Assembly (NCBI GenBank): GCA_030835185.1
Contig: JAUQWL010000006.1
Coordinates: 1-34,375 of the forward strand
Direction of reading: 5' to 3'
DNA: 34,375 bases
DNA from: Solirubrobacterales bacterium
GTDB lineage: Bacteria > Actinomycetota > Thermoleophilia > Solirubrobacterales > 70-9
Of this stretch, positions 29,784 to 34,375 are shown piece after piece. The notes under the pieces were generated by a model, which was not told where the DNA came from, ran no database searches, and was given only the letters and a program-made list of their open reading frames with translations. The translations under genes and the position numbers were made by a program. The number at the start of each line of letters is the position of its first letter. Within the stretch, counting starts at the first letter, position 1.

Positions 29784-32700
29784 TCAGGCGGCGCGGGCGC
29801 CACTCTGGCCGAGGATTTCATCGAGTTCGCTGCTGAGGCCGGGCGACCGGCGGACCCGGTAGTCGGGTCCGAGCTTGAGACGACGTTCGCGCCCGCCATT
29901 GATCATCACGAGGTGGACATCGGAGTCGCCCTTGTGATGCTCGAAGATCGATTTGATCTCTTCGAGCGTGTCCAGCGAAAGGCGGGCAGAGTCGACCTTG
30001 AGAGTGAAAGGTTCGTTCTTCTTCTTCTGGGCTTCGATGGCGCGGGCGATCTCGTCAGGGCCCGGGTCGAAGGCAACTGCCTCCTGGGCGACGATCTTGG
30101 TGCCCTTCTCGGTCTGGTCGACCCGTCCCTTGACCAGGATCACCGCGTCCGGCTGGATCGCACTCAGCTTCTCGGACTCGCCCGCCTTGAAGACGATCAG
30201 CTCTACCTCGGCCTCGATGTCGCTCAGAGTGGCGAAGGCCATCTGACCACCGCTCTTGGTGCGCATCTTGCGGTACTCGGTGACGATGCCGCCGATCTTG
30301 ACCCAGGAGCCGTCGTCCCGGGATGGAAGCTCGGCGATGCCGCAGTCCGACCGGGCGAGAATCGCCTCACGCAGCCCGTCGAGCGGATGCGACGAGAGGA
30401 AGGTGCCGAGGGTCTCCTTCTCGAGCCTGAGCAGTTCTTTCTGCTCGAACTCGGATTCTGAAATCGATGTGTGCCGGGCCGCAGCGGCGGCGTCCCCCGA
30501 GCCGTCGCCCATGTCGAAGATCGATCCCTGCCCGAGATGCGCATCCGACTGGGCTTTGTTGCCGGCTGCCTGGACCTCGGGCAACGCTTCGAGCATTCCC
30601 CGGCGGGAGCCGGGCAGGGAGTCGAACGCCCCGCACTTGACCAGGCACTCGATCGCACGTTTGTTCACCGCGCGCGAGTCGACCCTCTCGCAGAAATCCC
30701 AGATCGATGAAATCGGCCTGTCCTCGCGGGCACGGATGATCGCCTCGACCGCCGAGTAGCCGACGTTCTTCACCGCATCGAGTCCGAAACGGATTCCTTC
30801 GTCGGTGACGACGAAGCCGTGGTCTGACTGGTTGATGTCCGGTGGGAGTACCTCGATGCCCATGTCGGCACAGCGGCTGATGAAGAACGGGACCTTGTCC
30901 TTCGTGCCCATGACCGAGGAGATCACCGCAGCCATGTACTCAGCGGGGTAGTTCGCCTTCAGGTAGGCGGTGCGGTAGGCGATCAGTGCGTAACAGGCGG
31001 CGTGAGACTTGTTGAAGGAGTAATCGGCGGCAGCCTCGTTGACCGCCCACAGGTTCGCGGCGGTTCGCGGGTCGGTACCCGAGGCGGCCATACCCTCCAT
31101 GTATGCCGGCTTCATCTTCGCCATCAGGCCGCGTTTCTTCTTGCCGATCGCCTTGCGCAGATCGTCGGCTTCCGACGGCGAGAACCCGGCCATCTCTTTG
31201 GCAACCGCCATCAGCTGCTCCTGATAGAGGAAGCATCCGTAAGTCGCTTCGGTTATCTGTCGCAGCCGCGGGTCCTGGTACTCGACCGTGTCCGGATCCG
31301 CCTTGCCCCGGGCGTAGCGCGGGATCTCCCCCATCGCTCCGGGGCGGTAGAGCGAGACCAGCGCCGTGATGTCATCGAACTCGGTCGGTACGACACGCTT
31401 CATGGCTTCGCGCATTCCGTCGGACTCGAGCTGGAAGACTCCGGTCGAGTCACCCCGGGCCAGCATTTCGAATGTCTTCGCATCGTCGAGCGGGATCGTG
31501 CCGATGTCGATCTCTTCATTCCTCGAACGCCGGATGATGTCGATTGCATCGTCGATCACGTCGAGGTTCCGAAGGCCGAGAAAGTCCATCTTCAGCAGGC
31601 CCATCTCCTCGACCGGCCCCATCGCGTACTGGGTCACGGTCTTGAAGGTCTTGACCGGGCGACCGTTCTCATCGCTCGCGGCGGGGGCCGATTTGTCTTC
31701 GACCAGCTGGAGCGGCACGATTTCCTTGAGTGGGCGGCCGGAGATCACCACCGCCGCGGCGTGGACCGAGGTGTTGCGGATCTTGCCCTCGAGGCCTCGT
31801 GCGGTGTCGATCACCTTCTTCGCGTCGGGGTCGCTCTCGTAGGTCCTGTTCAACTCCTCGCCGGGCTTGAGGCAGTCCTCGAAGGAGGGCGAACGACCCA
31901 TGATCGGCTCGGGAATCTGCTTGGCGAGCTGGTCACCCATCTTGTAGTCGTAGCCGTGGACTCTGGCGGAATCCCGGATCGCCGCGCGGGCCGCCATGGT
32001 TCCGAAGGTGATGATCTGGGCGACCGAGTCGCTGCCGTACTTCTCGGTGACGTACTGGATCATCCGGTCCCGTCCCCGCACCGAGAAATCGATGTCGATG
32101 TCAGGCATCGACTTGCGTCCGGGGTTGAGGAAGCGCTCGAACAGGAGCCCGTGCTCGACCGGGTCGATGTCGGTGATACCGAGTGCGTAGGAGACGACCG
32201 AGCCGGCCGCCGAGCCTCGTCCCGGGCCCACCGCGATGCCGTTTTCCTTCGCGAACTTGATGAAGTCCCAGACGATCAGGAAATAGGACGGAAAGCCCAT
32301 CTCCTCGATCACCCCGAGTTCGAACTCGAGACGCTCGACCGCCTCCGGGGGCGGCGGATCGCCGTAACGGCTGCGCAGGCCTTCCTCCGCGAGTCGGCGG
32401 AGCATCACCGACTCGGGCACGCCGCCCTCGGTCGGATAGTCGGGGAGGAGAATCTCACCGAGCGGGATCTCGACGCTGCAGCGCCCGGCGATCTCGAGGG
32501 TCATCGGCACCGCCTCGGGCCACTCGGCGAAGGCCGCGGTCATCTCGTCGCCGTCCTTGAGGTAGAACTCGTTCGTATCGAAGGTCATCTTCGGTGCGTC
32601 GAGCGTCGACTTCGTCTGGACGCAGAGCAAGGCTGTGTGGTTGTCGTAATCCTCGCGGCGCAGGTAATGGACATCCGCGGTTCCGACCAGGGGGCGCCCG

Positions 32701-33311
32701 ACCTCGCGGGCGATCCGGGCGATCTGCGCATTCGCCTTGTCCTGGTCACCGATGCCGTTCTTCTGGATCTCCATGTAGACCTGCTCGGCACCGAAGACCT
32801 GGATCAGCTCGTCGAGGTGGGCGCGGGCGTCGTCCGGGCGGTCCTCCACCAACCGCTTGACGAACCTCGCCTGCAGGCAGCCGGTCAGACAGATGACGCC
32901 TTCGGAGTGGCGATCGAGAAGCTCCATGTCGATGTTGGCCTTACCGCGGTGATAGCCCTCGAGAAAACCCTCCGAGCTGAGAGCGACCAGGTTACGGAAG
33001 CCAACATCGTTTTCGGCCAGCAGGGTCAGGTGGTTTCGCTCGTAGCGGGGCATCTCCTTGACCGAATGCCGGTCGTCGACGTAGTACGCCTCGATGCCGA
33101 GAATCGGCTTGACGTCGTTTGCCCTGCAGGCCTTGTACATGTCGAGGGCGCCGTTCATCACGCCGTGGTCGGTGAGGCTGAGGGCCGGCATGTTCAGCTC
33201 CGCCGCCCTGGCGGCCATCTGCTCGATGTTGCAGGCACCGTCGAGCACCGAGTGCTCGCTGTGAACGTGAAGGTGGGCCACCTGGGCCCCGGATGGGGTA
33301 CCGGAATTCAT
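29784..33311 (-). CDS. dnaE: DNA polymerase III alpha subunit (DnaE1 type, PHP domain intact)
   Basis: Replicative polymerase catalytic subunit. 1175 residues from ATG 33311; a TTG six codons upstream is less likely. The N-terminal PHP domain keeps all nine metal-ligand positions: H15, H17, D24, H49, E74, H94, C145, D213 and H215, so a proofreading exonuclease as in mycobacterial DnaE1 is expected. Polymerase motifs include 'GPGRGSAAGS', the acidic 'PDIDIDF' (403-409) and 'LLKMDFLGLRNLDVI'. 'YSFNKSHAACYALIAYRTAYLK' spans the fingers region. A C-terminal OB fold ('VKIGGIVTEYRKM...') is present. Length and OB fold separate it from ImuC/DnaE2. Codirectional with the acyl-CoA dehydrogenase. Confidence 0.97.
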   Translation of the reverse strand: MNSGTPSGAQVAHLHVHSEHSVLDGACNIEQMAARAAELNMPALSLTDHGVMNGALDMYKACRANDVKPILGIEAYYVDDRHSVKEMPRYERNHLTLLAENDVGFRNLVALSSEGFLEGYHRGKANIDMELLDRHSEGVICLTGCLQARFVKRLVEDRPDDARAHLDELIQVFGAEQVYMEIQKNGIGDQDKANAQIARIAREVGRPLVGTADVHYLRREDYDNHTALLCVQTKSTLDAPKMTFDTNEFYLKDGDEMTAAFAEWPEAVPMTLEIAGRCSVEIPLGEILLPDYPTEGGVPESVMLRRLAEEGLRSRYGDPPPPEAVERLEFELGVIEEMGFPSYFLIVWDFIKFAKENGIAVGPGRGSAAGSVVSYALGITDIDPVEHGLLFERFLNPGRKSMPDIDIDFSVRGRDRMIQYVTEKYGSDSVAQIITFGTMAARAAIRDSARVHGYDYKMGDQLAKQIPEPIMGRSPSFEDCLKPGEELNRTYESDPDAKKVIDTARGLEGKIRNTSVHAAAVVISGRPLKEIVPLQLVEDKSAPAASDENGRPVKTFKTVTQYAMGPVEEMGLLKMDFLGLRNLDVIDDAIDIIRRSRNEEIDIGTIPLDDAKTFEMLARGDSTGVFQLESDGMREAMKRVVPTEFDDITALVSLYRPGAMGEIPRYARGKADPDTVEYQDPRLRQITEATYGCFLYQEQLMAVAKEMAGFSPSEADDLRKAIGKKKRGLMAKMKPAYMEGMAASGTDPRTAANLWAVNEAAADYSFNKSHAACYALIAYRTAYLKANYPAEYMAAVISSVMGTKDKVPFFISRCADMGIEVLPPDINQSDHGFVVTDEGIRFGLDAVKNVGYSAVEAIIRAREDRPISSIWDFCERVDSRAVNKRAIECLVKCGAFDSLPGSRRGMLEALPEVQAAGNKAQSDAHLGQGSIFDMGDGSGDAAAAARHTSISESEFEQKELLRLEKETLGTFLSSHPLDGLREAILARSDCGIAELPSRDDGSWVKIGGIVTEYRKMRTKSGGQMAFATLSDIEAEVELIVFKAGESEKLSAIQPDAVILVKGRVDQTEKGTKIVAQEAVAFDPGPDEIARAIEAQKKKNEPFTLKVDSARLSLDTLEEIKSIFEHHKGDSDVHLVMINGGRERRLKLGPDYRVRRSPGLSSELDEILGQSGARAA

Positions 33312-33319
33312 GCCCGCCC

Positions 33320-33325
33320 ATAATG
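33320..33325 (-). promoter_or_regulatory. possible -10 element of dnaE
   Basis: Minus strand CATTAT ends 8 nt before ATG 33311, without a Shine-Dalgarno. It fits the short-leader or leaderless pattern of other first genes and supports ATG 33311. Confidence 0.35.
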
Positions 33326-33414
33326 GCAACTGGATCTGACGTCACCGCAACCGGCGAAGGCCTGAATCACGGACTTTGCAGGAACACTTCGCGAAGCCAC
33401 GGGCCGGTCGTGCG

Positions 33415-33420
33415 TAGGAT
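33415..33420 (+). promoter_or_regulatory. -10 element, probable leaderless start of sixA
   Basis: TAGGAT ends 7 nt before ATG 33428. The alternative ATG at 33419 overlaps this element, so 33428 is preferred. Confidence 0.5.
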
Positions 33421-33427
33421 GCCGGTC

Positions 33428-33865
33428 ATGATCTATCTGCTCAGACACGGCGACGCGGAAGCCGACCATGGTGAAGGGGACGCCGCCCGCGAACTGACCG
33501 GGAAGGGCCGTCGTCAGGCCGACGCTGCCGGGCGGGCAATCGCCCGGCTCGGCTACAGGCTGGACGGCTGTCTGGCCAGCCCGAAAGCGAGGGCACTGGG
33601 CACGGCCCGACTGGCCTGCGCCCACCTCGATCTCGAGCCCGAGATATGCGAACCGATCGCCGACGGCGGCTACGACACCCTGAAACTCGTCGCAGGGCGC
33701 GGCGATCAACTGCTGGTCGGCCACGAGCCGGACATGTCAGACGAGATCGCACGGCTGACCGGCGCCGACGTCAAGTTCAAGAAGGGCGGTCTGGCGGTGC
33801 TCCAGCCAGGGATGCTCAGGGTGCTGATGACACCGGCCGAGCTGGCCGCAGTCGCCGGGAGCTGA
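33428..33865 (+). CDS. sixA: SixA-like phosphohistidine phosphatase
   Basis: Histidine-phosphatase (phosphoglycerate-mutase-like) fold; SixA removes phosphate from phosphohistidine in signalling proteins. 145 residues from ATG 33428, beginning 'MIYLLRHGDAEAD' with catalytic His7 in RHG, 'LTGKGRRQADAAG', 'LASPKARALGTA' and the second active-site His99 in 'LLVGHEPDMS'. Small size and absence of other domains fit SixA. The target is not known here; other small RHG phosphatases are possible. It diverges from dnaE and converges on the Rpf-like gene 6 bp away. Confidence 0.88.
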   Translation: MIYLLRHGDAEADHGEGDAARELTGKGRRQADAAGRAIARLGYRLDGCLASPKARALGTARLACAHLDLEPEICEPIADGGYDTLKLVAGRGDQLLVGHEPDMSDEIARLTGADVKFKKGGLAVLQPGMLRVLMTPAELAAVAGS

Positions 33866-33871
33866 CCGGCG

Positions 33872-34375
33872 TCAGCCGGCGCAGACCCAGGCGCCGGGAC
33901 CGTCCTTGGCCCAGATCAGGGCGGCGATCCTGTCCTGCTCCGCCTTCGATGCCTCGTTCGGCAGCCCCTCGCCACCGTAGGCCGCCCAGGTCGAGGGCAG
34001 GATCTGGTAGGCACCGCCCGCGCCGCTCGAAGGATTCAGCGCTGCATAGTTGCCGCCGGACTCGCACATCACGATGTAGGTCGGGATCGCGTACGGGCCG
34101 CCGAGCTGTGCGGCGACCTCTGCCTCGGCCTCGAGCGCCGACTTTGCCTCCATCTTCCGGATCCGTTCCTCCCAGCCTTCGATGTCAGACTTGAGGGAGT
34201 CGATTTCCGACTTGCGGTTGGCGCTCAGCGAGGCAAACCGGGCGGCGCTGGCCTCGGCCTGCGACCTGACCGCAGCGATTTCCGAACGGGCTGCGTCGAG
34301 AGCTGCGACCTCGGCCGCCGCTTCCCGCTCCAGCCCGGCGAGTCTCACAACCGACGTCTTCAGAGAATCGCGGAC
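33872..34375 (-). CDS. coiled-coil cell-wall protein with C-terminal Rpf/transglycosylase-like domain (5' end outside window)
   Basis: The frame stays open to the right edge, so only the last 167 codons are seen; the GTG at 34348 is probably internal. Residues encoded by about 34375-34130 form an Ala/Glu/Lys-rich heptad-like coiled coil ('SANRKSEIDSLKSDIEGWEE'). A compact domain follows: 'IVMCESGGNYAALNPSSGAGGAYQ' spans the catalytic Glu (codon 34061-34063), then 'ILPSTWAAYGG' and a terminal Cys near 'WVCAG'. This is the resuscitation-promoting-factor / lysozyme-like muralytic fold. Coiled coil plus muralytic domain resembles secreted cell-separation hydrolases. The signal peptide would lie beyond the window. 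Confidence 0.85.
   Translation of the reverse strand, partial: VRDSLKTSVVRLAGLEREAAAEVAALDAARSEIAAVRSQAEASAARFASLSANRKSEIDSLKSDIEGWEERIRKMEAKSALEAEAEVAAQLGGPYAIPTYIVMCESGGNYAALNPSSGAGGAYQILPSTWAAYGGEGLPNEASKAEQDRIAALIWAKDGPGAWVCAG

Noticed and set aside
31002..33323. 773-codon plus-strand frame
   Set aside because: Shadow of dnaE with no recognisable domain.
1..34375. Mobile element, CRISPR, toxin-antitoxin or phage defence system
   Set aside because: No transposase, integrase, spaced direct repeats, or paired small toxin/antitoxin genes were recognised; the gene content is core metabolism, replication and repair.

Overview
The window is 34 kb of dense, high-GC chromosomal DNA with almost no intergenic space. 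Gene content (menaquinone pathway, GatCAB, type II NADH dehydrogenase, DnaE1-type polymerase with PHP domain, Rpf-like muralytic domain), GTG/TTG starts and secreted proteins ending in a 'CRLDG ... FRC' Ig-like module suggest a deep-branching actinobacterium, probably Thermoleophilia/Solirubrobacterales. That placement is inferred from protein style; no rRNA gene is present. I see no prophage, insertion sequence, CRISPR array or intact tRNA. No gene-free stretch exceeds 300 bases; the longest (28179-28423) holds a bidirectional terminator.

Layout. (1) 1-2906, plus: end of menA, then menC and menD (menaquinone). (2) 7749-2909, minus: sqdB-like UDP-sulfoquinovose synthase, ilvB, ilvN and menF (isochorismate synthase), converging on menD with 2 bp between stops. 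(3) 7797-11583, plus: two paralogous polytopic GT-C glycosyltransferases and a DUF2304-like/GT2 fusion, divergent from sqdB; together these look like a lipid or envelope glycosylation locus. (4) 13239-11617, minus: ndh and a small membrane zinc-ribbon protein. (5) 13312-14619, plus: secreted trypsin/V8-like protease. (6) 25784-14681, minus: gltX; rrf2-cysK-cysE; pcrA-folD-two membrane proteins-gatC-gatA-gatB. (7) 25777-28178, plus: nfo (endonuclease IV), whose start overlaps that of gltX, then glutamate decarboxylase. (8) 33311-28424, minus: dnaE and an acyl-CoA dehydrogenase. (9) 33428-33865, plus: sixA; and at the right edge, minus strand, the 3' end of a coiled-coil Rpf/transglycosylase-like protein.

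How it fits together. MenF, MenC, MenD and MenA make menaquinone, which the type II NADH dehydrogenase would reduce. A cysteine-free Rrf2 regulator in an overlapping operon with CysK and CysE suggests CymR-like control of cysteine synthesis. GatCAB with GltX suggests indirect Gln-tRNA (and/or Asn-tRNA) synthesis. Most of the window is core housekeeping. The more unusual items are: sulfoquinovose synthase beside a glycosyltransferase cluster, a DUF2304-GT2 fusion, a repeated -10 element placed 6-8 nt before first-gene start codons (leaderless mRNAs), NTGA start/stop overlaps including a likely CTG start for menC, a 15-bp coding minisatellite, and a head-to-head overlap of gltX and nfo.
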